Part shown: positions 31,901 through 40,700 of the stretch, in pieces
Numbering within the stretch: the stretch's first letter is position 1
Layout of the letters: each line of letters begins with the position of its first letter
NCBI GenBank assembly: GCA_964023275.1
Contig: OZ029918.1
Coordinates: forward strand, 38,301,477-38,365,476
DNA length: 64,000 nt
Source of the DNA: Norana najaformis
Taxonomy: Eukaryota; Annelida; Clitellata; Crassiclitellata; Hormogastridae
Direction: 5' to 3'
Position numbers and translations under genes: made by a program
The notes under the pieces: generated by a model
What the model saw: only the letters and a program-made list of their open reading frames with translations
Database searches by the model: none
What the model was told of the DNA's origin: nothing

Positions 31901-34410
31901 TAATTCTGCAATAATTGTAAATGTAAGCGTAATTCTGTAATAATTGTAACTGTAAGCGTAATTGCCTATTTGTTCAGCGCCTCTTCAAAAGAATCATGGA
32001 TTTTGACCTGGAACCGAATCCTTCCTGCCTATCGATTTTGTTTTGACTGAGCGCCTGTGAATAAGCTGGTTCCCGTGACTTAGCTTTTGTTGGGTGCTGT
32101 AGAAATCTCGAGCTTACGATTACACTTACGACGATTGAGGTCTTGGGGTAGCTCAGTGGACTATTCTTCTTGTTATTTTGTAAAATAAGGTAATGACATA
32201 AAGAGCGAAAGACGTTGTGTCACTGTACAAAACCTGAAGCTCAATTTTTTTAAATTTATTGAAAATTTAAGTTAAGACTTCTTTGTGTGTTTGAGACCAA
32301 TGAATTTTGTCCTTTTGACCTAATAAGGTCGCCCTTTTGCCTGACCTATTTTAGGACACTACGAGTGGCTGCGGTCGCCGGACGAGTACATGTCGTACGA
32401 CATGGCCCTTATTGGCCTTGACCCAGGCACAACATTCCAGGTGAGGGTTGTGGCGAAAAACGGAGATGGCTTCGAAGCTGCAAGTGCTTGGCTGGAGTTC
32501 CACACGGAAGGCGTTGGTAAGTCATTGACGACTCAAGTCATTCCTTAGAGCTAAGGATGCTGTTGGTCAGCGTAGCAGATGCACCAGAAATTCCATCCAC
32601 CGTAGCCGTCTGACTTCCTGCCTGTCTCTTGGGTCTTGACCTGGAAGCGCTCTTCATAGCTAATGCATTGGGTCAGTTTCAAAACTAGGTCCTTCATTTA
32701 TAAAAGTTTTGCATTGTAGTTGTCGTTATTATCTGTGACCTTTAACCTTTTTGACATTGCAGCCCCTGGTGACTTCCACCTTGCGACTTCCGGCTGGTTC
32801 TACGGAATCTTCATTGCGCTGTTTCTCATCATCGTGGGTCTGCTCGCTCTGATGGTCTTGAAGAAATACACAGACCGTAACTGGCAACAGAAAGGTCAGT
32901 TGTGAATGTGTCATTGACGAGAGAGGTCAGCTAAAATGATAGTAATTGTAATTGTTAGCGTCCCTGGCCTCAGCCAGATGCTGTCACGGAGTGTGACGAG
33001 GACACTGATACACTGCCCCCAAGTATCCTTCTTGCAACTGTGGCGCAGTGCGGACTACGGCGCACATTGTTTATGGCTGGTTGCAAACATGTTTCAGTTG
33101 CAGACTATTGGTGCTTCATTTTGCCAGTGATAGCACTTGTTACTGGCGGGGCACGAAATATAACGACAATATGGCCTCGACAATCCTGAGCAAAATGTAG
33201 CAATGTCAGTTTGAACCCTACATGAACTTTCGTGCAACTGTTCAACCCATGATGTAAATATAAAAATGTAAATGTGCATGATTGTTTTCTATAACAACCA
33301 TATGGCCTCGACCCTGCTCATTCTTCAGTGAATTGATCAGGTGGGATCCTTCTCCACCGCTGCCCATTTGAATGAGCACAATGCCATTTAAGGACCCCAT
33401 GCACGGACTGTACCAGCCCGAGATTTAAACTCTGAAATAGGCAATGACTTAGAAGATGAATCCTAAAAGCGGTTGATGTTGATGATAGCGATGGTGATGG
33501 AGGACTACTTGTGTCGTTTTCTTGTTGTTTCAGAGGAGGAGATTGAGGAGCAGCTGAGGCAGCTGCAGGCTGAAGAGGCTGCGCGACAGATGGGAGTCTA
33601 CAACCAGTACGCTTACACGTAAGCATCTCCTCTTGCTCTACAGTTATGAATGCACGCTATTGAAGCTGGAAACTGTTACATTTTGATCATAATCTAGAGA
33701 TTTCTACAGCGCCCAGTGAAAGCTAAGTCACGGGAACCAGCTTATTCACAGGCGCTCAGTCAAAACAAAATCGATAGGCAGGAAGGGTTCGGTTCCAAGT
33801 CAAGATCCAAGGAAGAAATCTCGAGATTACAATTGTGGTGCTTGAATTACATCTGTTGGTACCTCAATGGACGGTTCTTCTCAATATTATGTAAAGTAAG
33901 ATAATGACATAAAGAGCAAAAGACGTTGTGTAATTGTACAAAACCCGAAGCTGGTTTCTTTTAAATTTATTTAAAATTTGAATTAAGACTTTCTTGTGTG
34001 GTGTTTGGAATTGAACCGGAAAGTGAGATATACATATCCATGATATCCACATTCATCGAACCCAAGGCTTTTCACTAGGGGTGCAATGTGGGCTCCTTAT
34101 AGGCCCCATGAATGTGGCTGTTTGGAAAACATCCAGTGCTTATTACATATTCTTTTACACGGTTTGTATGCTATGCATGGGATATGTGGATTGTTTTTTG
34201 TGTAGTGGTAGCCAAGAAAACATAGATCAGGCAATGGCCCGAATGCCGCTGTATGGAGGAGAGCCAGAGGACGATCACGACTACTATCCGGAGAAGCCAG
34301 GCTACTCGTCGGGTCCTTACGAACCGTCTGGAAAATATTTTGAAGCGACAGCTCCAACCGGGCAGCTGAACAAGGGAAAATCGGGGAGTATGTCGGACAC
34401 GTTTGTTTAG
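16726..34410 (+). CDS. Nrg: L1CAM/neuroglian-like cell adhesion receptor
   Basis: Neural adhesion molecule of the L1 family, acting at the plasma membrane by homophilic and heterophilic Ig contacts. 23 coding exons with continuous phase: 16726-16936, 17349-17454, 18389-18567, 19202-19384, 19865-19993, 20790-20892, 21324-21511, 21895-22026, 22755-22898, 23563-23744, 24547-24637, 25091-25381, 26066-26442, 26992-27241, 28163-28290, 28690-28939, 29724-29846, 30492-30671, 31582-31701, 32355-32516, 32763-32894, 33534-33618, 34206-34410. Total 1316 aa, close to fly neuroglian and vertebrate L1. Order: signal peptide (1 to about 25), Thr/Ser-rich linker, six Ig, five FNIII, TM (about 1188-1209), 107-aa tail. 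All domain-separating introns I can place are phase 1. Two adjacent ATGs start the frame; the first is used here. The 6 Ig + 5 FNIII + TM order separates it from contactins (GPI-anchored, four FNIII). Confidence 0.93.
16970..17205. repeat. TTCTA/TTCTG pentanucleotide array
   Basis: Degenerate pentamers (TTCTG, TTCTA, TTCTC) in intron 1 of the L1-like gene, starting about 35 bases after the donor. Confidence 0.85.
17349..25381 (+). CDS. Nrg: Exons 2-12: six Ig domains of the L1-like receptor
   Basis: Each domain shows the Cys...Trp...Tyr-x-Cys core. Ig1, residues about 72-165 (LPCVATG, YRWQ, IYQC). Ig2, 166-270 (LRC, VFWA, YTC). Ig3, 271-366 (IKCIFSG, VDWI, DAGKYEC). Ig4, 367-458 (FTCIGEG, FWFLNG, VIQC). 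Ig5, 459-549 (LTCSVFG, VVWKK, DAGSYTC). Ig6, 550-646 (FTCTATT, LWQKDG, DTGKYTC), on one exon, 25091-25381. Ig1 to Ig5 are each split over two exons. Several NxT/NxS sites are present, e.g. VNETA in Ig4. Confidence 0.9.
17560..17735 (+). mobile_element. Family C retroposon in L1-like intron 2
   Basis: Carries CCATACATGGGGACCTTAAA, AACCATTCAAATAGGAAGAG, the TCTCACCCG segment and CACTTTAGAAAAACGTGTAC followed by ATTTACATTTA. Diverged from the cleaner copy at 7688. Confidence 0.6.
18108..18330 (+). mobile_element. tRNA-derived SINE with ATC tail (family F)
   Basis: Starts GGGACCTGGTGGTGTAGTGG (A-box-like TGGTGTAGTGG), has CTTGTAACC as anticodon-loop equivalent and a good B box GGTTCGAGTCT, then a tRNA-unrelated body (CAACGGGGAACCACCTCACT, GGCATAAAGCCAATAGACCT) and ends in an ATC run. 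The single clear copy in this window. The pol III boxes are near consensus, so it may be young. Confidence 0.7.
18712..18890 (-). mobile_element. tRNA-derived SINE (family E)
   Basis: On the minus strand: GTGTGACATGGTGGTCTATA, TAGGTAGCGCATTTG (A-box-like), GGTTCGACTCTGGG (B box), then GGTGCCGGCTCAAGGGCCCA and GAGCGCCTCCCC. A second copy lies at 41945-42175 with extra sequence in the body. Confidence 0.6.
20240..20480 (+). mobile_element. Family D retroposon (ATTAG tail)
   Basis: Contains two successive pieces of the family, TTGGTTTTCGTGTGCCATCA and then the fuller CTTGAAGCGGCCATTGATTG, ending CATTGTGATAACGGCACTAC followed by TTAGATTAGATTAGATTA. Intron 5 of the L1-like gene. Confidence 0.6.
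20925..21290 (+). repeat. Pyrimidine-rich repeat with decoy acceptors, intron 6
   Basis: Nearly the whole 431-base intron is built from variants of TTCCAATCCTCCC and TTCCTATTCTCCC. At least seven copies contain a YAG (TTCCAG or TTTCAG) downstream of a pyrimidine tract, before the real acceptor CCATTCTAG at 21323. Confidence 0.85.
22503..22754 (+). repeat. Three-unit tandem array ending on a splice acceptor, intron 8
   Basis: Units start at CCATGG (22508, 22595, 22672; spacing 87 and 77 bases) and share GTTGCCATAG/GTTGCCATGG, CGATCTTT-like and ACCTTGACA-like segments. The last unit ends CGATCTTTGTGCAG, the 3' splice site of exon 9 (22755); the corresponding positions of the earlier units lack the AG. 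Confidence 0.65.
23176..23482 (-). mobile_element. tRNA-Thr-like SINE with A-box region repeated four times
   Basis: Family B copy preceded by an ATT run. At its tRNA head, a segment of about 40 bases (CAAGCCAAGTGCTCTAACCA through CTACTGTGACCCAAATA) occurs four times, each containing the A-box-like CCAATCGGCTA complement. The frame across it reads as a 13-14 residue repeat (CSNQSATVTQIQAK), an artefact. Confidence 0.75.
24165..24400 (-). mobile_element. Family A LINE tail
   Basis: Minus-strand copy in L1-like intron 10: AATCGTAATCGTAA tail, TTTCTACAGCACCC, GGCGCTCAGTCAAAACAAAA, and a purine-rich 5' portion to GGGGAAGAAGAGGAATC. Confidence 0.65.
26066..32516 (+). CDS. Nrg: Exons 13-20: five fibronectin III domains
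   Basis: FN1 starts PPDPPASVQV (residue 647), FN2 follows CSTQPDVPDKNPE, FN3 starts APLVYPTDVTY (856), FN4 EPGPPATISV (982), FN5 PPDPPTFAIV (1083). Each shows the Trp of strand B and a Tyr or Phe of the GLxPxTxY/F strand-E segment (GLNPNTTYRIY, GLDPGTTFQV). FN3 carries a basic dipeptide in RPRIMKR (927-933), just before the TLTGLPPNS strand, the region where vertebrate L1 proteins are cut by proprotein convertases. Confidence 0.88.
26422..26765 (+). repeat. Tandem duplication of exon 13 end and its splice donor
   Basis: The end of exon 13 plus donor (AATCTAGTCATCTTCTGGAC then GGTGAGT at 26442) recurs 146 bases downstream as AATCTAGTTATCGTCTGGAT then GGTGAGT (GT at 26589), and a third diverged copy starts near 26726 with the donor decayed. 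Each unit also repeats TCTGTAAAGTGACGTACCTG and the 'cgagattctagtttgtc' stretch. The second donor is out of frame (146 bases, stop codon a few codons past the first donor). Confidence 0.8.
27277..27560 (-). mobile_element. Two adjacent family C retroposons
   Basis: Two minus-strand copies back to back in L1-like intron 14 (about 27277-27420 and 27421-27560), each starting with GTAAATGTAAATGT and containing TTATTGGGTGAGATCCTT or AATTGGGTGAGATTCTTT. Looks like serial insertion into the tail. Confidence 0.6.
28310..28688 (+). repeat. Intron 15 built from TTTACC-type repeats
   Basis: From 20 bases after the exon 15 donor to the exon 16 acceptor, the intron consists of variants of TTTACCTTTATTTACCTGTT. 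The acceptor CCGTTTACCTCTCCAG is itself a unit of the array. Confidence 0.8.
29045..29375. mobile_element. Family A and family D tails side by side
   Basis: 29045-29270 is a minus-strand family A copy (AATCGTAATTCCGAGATTTC, ACAGCGTCCAACGAAAGCCG). 29285-29375 is a plus-strand family D end (CTTGAAGCGACCTTTGACTG, GATAACGGCGCTATGGAAGT, TTAGATTAGATTAG). L1-like intron 16. Confidence 0.6.
29985..30150 (+). mobile_element. Family C retroposon
   Basis: Plus-strand copy in L1-like intron 17: GAATCTCGGGATAGCACGGT at the 5' end, TTCAAACGGGCAGCAGTGGT, GGCCATACGGTCGCTGTAGA at the 3' end, and an ATTTACATTTACTTA tail. Confidence 0.65.
31005..31270. repeat. Tail-to-tail inverted pair of family D retroposons
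   Basis: A plus copy (about 31005-31110) and a minus copy (about 31125-31270) meet at their ATTAG tails with only about 15 bases between. CACCTTGGGCATTACAATAA in the first pairs with ATTATCATAATGCCCAAGGC in the second. A transcript of L1-like intron 18 could fold here into a hairpin of about 100 bp. Confidence 0.6.
31718..31965 (+). repeat. 29-bp minisatellite next to exon 19 donor
   Basis: Eight to nine units of about 29 bases (GTAATTCTGTAATAATTG core with TAAACG/TAAGCG/TAATCG variants), beginning 16 bases after the exon 19 splice donor at 31702. Confidence 0.85.
31985..32130 (+). mobile_element. Short family A LINE tail
   Basis: Begins at GAATCATGGATTTTGACCTG, far shorter than other copies, and ends TTGGGTGCTGTAGAAATCTC with ATTACACTTACG. 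Illustrates the variable 5' truncation of the family. Confidence 0.65.
32763..34410 (+). CDS. Nrg: Exons 21-23: transmembrane helix and cytoplasmic tail
   Basis: A 22-residue hydrophobic segment (FYGIFIALFLIIVGLLALMV) is followed by KKYTDRNWQQK, a charged helix EEEIEEQLRQLQAEEAARQ, and a Tyr/Gly/Pro/acidic region. The canonical ankyrin motif FIGQY is absent; YSSGPY at 1282-1287 sits at a comparable place, about 30 residues from the end after a YGG and acidic stretch. The last residues DTFV fit a class I PDZ ligand, as in several invertebrate L1 proteins. No alternative exon encoding FIGQY was found in the flanking introns. Confidence 0.85.
33260..33436 (-). mobile_element. Family C retroposon
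   Basis: Minus-strand copy in L1-like intron 21, from ATGTAAATGTGCATG through CCATATGGCCTCGACCCTGC and GCTGCCCATTTGAATGAGCA to GCCCGAGATTTAAA. Confidence 0.6.
33690..33830 (-). mobile_element. Family A LINE tail
   Basis: Minus-strand copy in L1-like intron 22: AGAGATTTCTACAGCGCCCA, GGCGCTCAGTCAAAACAAAA, GGTTCCAAGTCAAGATCCAA, then a second AAATCTCGAGATTACAATT, suggesting a nested or rearranged tail. Confidence 0.6.
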
Positions 34411-35779
34411 GAAAGAGGAAGTGTGCATCGGACTTGTGACATTCTGTGTCGTTTCGTATCAAACATTCCATGATGCTCTTTCCAATTTTGTGACATTTGA
34501 TGGCATCCTGGGGATTGCGGAAATCGCTCGGATTGCGAATGTCTGGACTATCATCTGATTTACAAAATCTGCTGTTTTGGATGCCGGACTAGACATAGGC
34601 TAAGTCAGCCACTGGTGCACCAGACAGACGCTTAAAATGATGAACTTGACTTTAATTGATGAAGCACTGGACTCTCAGACTGACTGTTTTGTTAGTGCAT
34701 GACTTTGTTAACGTGATTGCTGGTTTATTTTGAAATAAGGTTTCACCTGGAAATAAATATTGTAATAGCAGTTTTTTCAAGCAAACTAATTTCGAGAATT
34801 TTTTTACGTTCTGAATGTATTTTACACAAGTTCTGTTTTCTCAACATTCATCGATGCTGATAAAGTTTGAATTGGACTTACAATTGCTATGTGACTTCTG
34901 GTTTCATGGCCCTACTGGATTTCAGCCGTGACTTCTGGTTTCACGGCCCGCTGGATTTCAACCGTGACTTCTGGTTTGACGGCCCACAGGATTTCAACCA
35001 GGCTTACTAAAACGAATTCCGATTCTCGACTGTGGTTTAACTTGAAGTGACCTTTGATTGATGAATTTTGCATTATGTTAACAGTGGAATAAAATTCATT
35101 AAATTAAGAGAGGAAAGCACAGTGAGTTAAAGAACTGAATGGAGAATGAACGCAAACTAGAATGATTAGAGAACTTTATCTGAATGGATGGAGAACACAA
35201 TGAACAATGTATTTCTTAGGTCTAAGAACAAAGAACGGTCGCTTCCAAGATCAAGGAACTGAATGAATGATTCACTAGTCATATCTAACAACAAAGAACA
35301 GAAAATGATTCATGCTAAGAACCAAACTGAATGATTAATCCTTTTAACTAAGAATCAAATGAATACTTCAAGATTAATGAACAAACCTGATTCCTCTTTT
35401 CAGTCTAAGAACAAAGAACTGATTAAGCTCTCGGCTTGAAACCATAACCCATCTGTCTAAAATTCACCCTCATGCCTCTGTCTTGATACTTCCACACACG
35501 TATTCAACCATTTCAGCTCAAAATAAAACACAAATTCTCCACATCTGTATCTAAGCAGTTACAATAGCACCTTTGAGACCTTGCAAGATTTTCGACATTA
35601 ACAGAATCAACACTTCTCTTGCCAAACAAATCACACCAAGAAAACAGTGATCACGAACTTCTGTACATCTCTACTCGAATAATTCCCAGACGATTTTGAG
35701 CACAAACCAACAAAGTCATCTCAGAATTCCAAAACACTTTCAACAATGCAAAGAAACAAAACAAAAAAACTGTGCAGAT
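34411..35779. other. Convergent intergenic space (3' ends of L1-like and EXD1-like genes)
   Basis: 3' UTR of the plus-strand gene, then A/T-rich sequence with a triple GTGACTTCTGGTTTCACGGC repeat (34880-34990), a weak family D end (35030-35105) and degenerate repeats of AAGAACAAAGAAC (35150-35420). No coding potential. A minus-strand poly(A) signal for EXD1 was not pinned down. Confidence 0.5.
34752..34757 (+). terminator. Poly(A) signal of the L1-like gene
   Basis: AATAAA 342 bases after the stop codon, within CTGGAAATAAATATTGTAAT. A plausible end of a short 3' UTR. Confidence 0.55.
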
Positions 35780-37724
35780 CTAGGAACTGTTTTGCAGCTG
35801 AAGCAACTCAACAGCTTTCGCCAAAGCCTTTCCTCGTCCACATGCTGCCAGATTCACACGTCTGATACCATCTGCAAAGACAGCATTTCCCTTGTTTTTT
35901 CCATCTTGCAGAGATGCTGCCTGCAGCAATAATTTCACAGACGGATCGTTCGCGAATTTCTTAGGAAGACGACTTCTCAAGAGGCCCTGTTTCAGCGAAG
36001 TCTGATCGCTTCTGTCGGAAAATCCACAGTTACCCAGGATGATACTCTCGATCTGATTCGCCCCGCAGTTGGCATCAACACCAGTGATCGTGTTTTCACT
36101 TTCACCGACTTCTCCCCCAAATGGGTTTTGACTTTCACTAACATCTCTGTTGTCGGGGTTTTCAAAATCACCAATGTTTTCACCGAGAGGCTCTTGACTG
36201 TCACCGAGGTCTCTGCCAACCTGGTTTTGAGTGTCACCAACATCTTTGCAAATCACGTTGCAACTATCACCAACCTCGTCACGATGCTCAGTGACATAAC
36301 TTTCGTACCTGCCATCATCCGCAAAGTCATCAGGGTTTTGCTCAGAACTGACGCCAGTGGAATCCGGACTTTCGTCGCGACAGCGTCTGGCATCCAACCA
36401 CTCAAACATGGCCTTACGAAAGTTCCTTTGACTCTTAAACCTGGGACGACGTGGTAAGAACGGCTTTCCACCCGAGTTGCCTCTGGCTGGGAATCTCTCT
36501 CTGTGTGGCAGATTTTTCAGGCCTGTGAACTTTTCGTGTCCTGCAGGATTGAAAAGGAGGCCGTCGTTCTGCGTATTTGTCTTTGTTTTCGAGACCAAGT
36601 CGTTTACACCAACTAGTTTTTCTGAACATCTGAGTGGTTTTTCCAAGTGCCCAACTGGTTTTTCCAAGCTTCCAAGCAGTTTTTCTGAACATCCAAGTGG
36701 TTTTTTCAATTTCAATAATCCAACTGATTTTTCCAAGCTTCCAACCAGTTTTTCTGAACATCCAACTGGATTTTCCAAGTACCCAACAGGTTTTTCCGAA
36801 AATCCGACCCGTTTTTTCACAAATCGAACCTGTTTTTCTAAGCATCTAACAGGTTTTTCTGAACAACTTTCTTTCAAACTTGAGCCCAGCATTTTACTGT
36901 GAGCACCAGTTTCCTCGTGCTGCACAATATCCAACTTACTGTTGCAACTCATCATGACATTCTGCACTTTGTGACAGTTGTCACTGTCACCGACTGCGTC
37001 ACTGTCAGGTCTTTGCGACATTTTACTCTCAGCCTCTGACTTGTGGACGTGCTTGTTCAAGTCATGTAAGGTCAAGTCACCCGTGACTTTCACTGGCAAG
37101 TCGTTTGTGACAAGTCGTGTCATCACGTCGCATTTAACTTTTTGCGTTGTCAGAGTTAAGTCATCCTCATCCTTGATGGAGTCATTCGTCATGTTGCCTG
37201 ACAAAGAGTCATCCTTGACATCTAAGAACAAGTCGCTGACATTGCCTGTCACTGGGTCGTCTTCAACTACATCTTTTTGACATAAGTCATCCAAAGCATC
37301 AACGTCTGGCATCAGTATGTCGTAATCAACATCATGAATCAACGAATCGTCATCCAAATCGTCTTCATCACCCAATGCATTCATTTCGTGGGTCAATCCG
37401 TTTGGTGAAATGTCAAGACCATGCTCAACGAGATCAGTCAGCTTAGAACCTGCAAATTAACAGCCACACAGAAATTGTAGAACTTTTTTCTGATGCTGTC
37501 AGTAGTATAATATCACAGGCAGGTATGCTTTCATTTTCAGTCTGCTATGTTTTTCTTTTTTCTCGTGTTTTGCTTTTTGTGCTATCATTGTTTGGTGAAA
37601 TAAGAGATTCATATTATTCATTATTATTATTATTATTATTATTATTAGTAGTAGTAGTAGTAGTAGGAGTACTACTACTACTACTACTGCTGCTGCTGCT
37701 ACTGTTACTACTACTACTACTACC

Positions 37725-37758
<34 letters not shown>

Positions 37759-40700
37759 TTACTTCTACTGCAACAGCTAAACATGTTCCCTCAGGATTTA
37801 AAAAACTCAGGGACAGCACTTTTCTGGATGCCTAATCTTCGTTTATAATGCTATCATTATCGTCATCATTATCATTATTATTATTATTAAAAAGGTAAAC
37901 AGAAAACATAATCTGGATGGAGTTGAATGAAAGTTTCTGCCATTCCTGAATAGTCTTTCTCACCTCCATTAAAGAAAGTCGTACAGCTTCCATCCCTAAT
38001 CGGAACGCTGCGGATGGTGCTGTGCTGATAGACGACCTCTCTCTGTTTCAGTTCCTGAAGATGCTGTCGACTGGTATCGGCAAAGAAGGCGAGATCCTCA
38101 AACTCCGAAGGCAACAGATGTATTTGGGACTGAGCAGACAAAACAGAAATGACAAACACAGTGACAAAATTACTTATACTTACGTCTGCCTCTTGGACCT
38201 TGTCCTGAAACCAAACCCTTCTTGCCTATCGTTTCTGTTTTGACTGAGTGACTTAGCTTTCATTGGGTGTTGTAGAAATCTCGAGTTTACAATTACGATT
38301 ACGCTCATAGTAAATTCATTGGTGTCAAGGTGCAAGAAGTAGGTTTTAGGTTTACGGTTTTTAAAGTTTATGATCACAATTACGATTACCTCTAATCTTG
38401 TAATCTGGTTGATTACAATTACGATTACCTCTAATCTTGTAATCTGGTTGATTACAATTACGATTACCTCTAATCTTGTAATCTGGTTGATTACAATTAC
38501 GATTACCTCTAATCTTGTAATCTGGTTGATTACAATTACGATTGCCTCTAATCTTGTAATCTGGTTGATTACAATTACGATTACCTCTAATCTTGTAATC
38601 TGGTTGATTACAATTATGATTACCTCTAATCTTGTAATCTGGTTGATTACAATTATGATTACCTCTAATCTTGTAATCTGGTTGATTACAATTATGATTA
38701 CCTCTAATCTTGTAATCTGGTTGTCCCCTGCATCTCTCATCAGCCCCAGATAAACATCACAGCCGTCCATGAACCGCGTCAGCAGAAGTTCGATCATGCG
38801 CAGTCGCAGTCTTGGCAAGTAACAGACTCGGAAGACGGCTGCCTCGAGGACGGAGTCAGACGCTGGCCGACGCTTCCAGGTCTCTGCGGTTTCCTAAAAC
38901 CCAGTTTCCAGTCTTCAATCCAGTCTTCCGCGATCAAACCACGATTATTATTATTATATTGGGCAAGGTCAGCACCTGTGGCGCGAAGCAATTGTGAATG
39001 AAGGACTTGCTCAAGGTCCCTAAGCAGTAACCGTCTCAGGGGAGAAGGCTCGAACCTGTGCTCTCAGCGTTACAAGCCCAGCGCTCTATCCAATCGGCTA
39101 CCATGCCCAATACCCACTGGTTACCATGCCCAATAATAATCTGACTTCTATAGCCCCGTGGTCATAAAGCACAAAACATCAATCTACAGTTGCTTCAAGG
39201 GATGTTGAGCAGTCCCTACTAACTCCGAGAGGAAGCCATGGGTGAACTCAACTGCAAAATAAGGTACCTCGAAGAAACGAACTCCACATTTCAACCAGAT
39301 TTAAAACAATGAATCTTAACATAAGTTAAAATGTACAATGGTAATGTATATGTTTTTTCTATAGCAACCATAAGGCCTCGACCAAGTAATTTTTTTCAAT
39401 GAATTAATTGGGTGCCATGCCATTTAAGATCCCCCTACTGCCCAGTCCAGAAGCTTTGCATATGTTGGTCCCACCTGCTGGAACCGTCTGTCTCTTGAGC
39501 TCCTCTCTCTTCCCCTCTCAAGGTTTCGCAGGCGCCTGAAGATTGTAGTTCAACAGTGATTTTACTGGTCCAGGGCAGGAGCACCTCTGTTGAGTTTATT
39601 CTCTAAGAGGAGCTTTATAAATCTTAAATTACAATTACATGTACATACCATTTTAGTCCATGATCCAAATCTCAAATAAGCCATGAATGGTATGTAAACT
39701 GGCATCCTCACACACAGAGGTGCCTTGATGTACGCTTTAACCAATGAAGCTAACCAGGTTACCTTACTAGCCTTACCAATGACTTTGACATCAAAACAAT
39801 CACCTACATCTCTGAGAACTTTAACATATCTTGTCAAGAGCAGTGCTGATGGTAAACTGAGATGCTTCATAAGGCAGATGGAAAGGTCACTCCCTTCCAT
39901 CGGCAGAAGGTCCACGTTCCTCATCCGAAATAGAACAACATCAGCAACCTGTGTGTCAAAGACGTTTACGAGTCGAATGTTGTGATGGTGGAAGAGGTAG
40001 TCGGACATCGCTCGACAGTCATGAACCACCTAAAACCAAAATCCAAGGCCTTTCTTACTTATTTCATTTTTGAATCAACCAGGCTCTTGAATTATTAGAC
40101 CCAGCTCCTAGTATTCCTTGTTTACATTAGCAACAGATGCCGTAATCGTCATTCCGAGATTTCAACAGCGCCCAACGAAAGCCACGTCACGGGAACCAGC
40201 TTATTCACAGGCGCTCAGTCAAAATAAAATCAATAGGCAAATGGGTTCGGTTCCAGGTCAAAATCCAAAAGTCAGACGGAGAAAAAGCGTGGCAGCTATG
40301 GGGGGTGGCATTTGGGGTTGGAGAAGAGAGAGAAAGATAAGAGGAAGAAGGGGTGTCAGGGTACGATCTGTGAAAGAGGAATGTTTTGAGTTTTGAGTGA
40401 AAGGCCGAAGCAGAAATTGCAAGCGGTGGAGCATCGATGAGTTTGTATGATGGGTCAGAAAACTGTCAAAGTTCTGGGGGGAGTTTAATCCAGAGTGGTG
40501 GGGCAGCTATGGCTATGAAGTGATTACCAAATTTTAAGGATAAGGTGATGGCAGGGCGGAGAAGTGTTAAGGCAGAAGAGGAGCGGGTTGAGCAAAGCGG
40601 TCCTATTGTAAATAACTGACGAAGATAGGAGAATTGGGAAGATTGAAGTTGTTGTAGGTAAGTGATAGGACTTTGTACTCAATTCGTACAATACCTTTAC

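Noticed and set aside
37525..37848. Poly-Leu membrane protein
   Set aside because: Read from ATT/AGT/ACT triplets in an intron of the EXD1-like gene.
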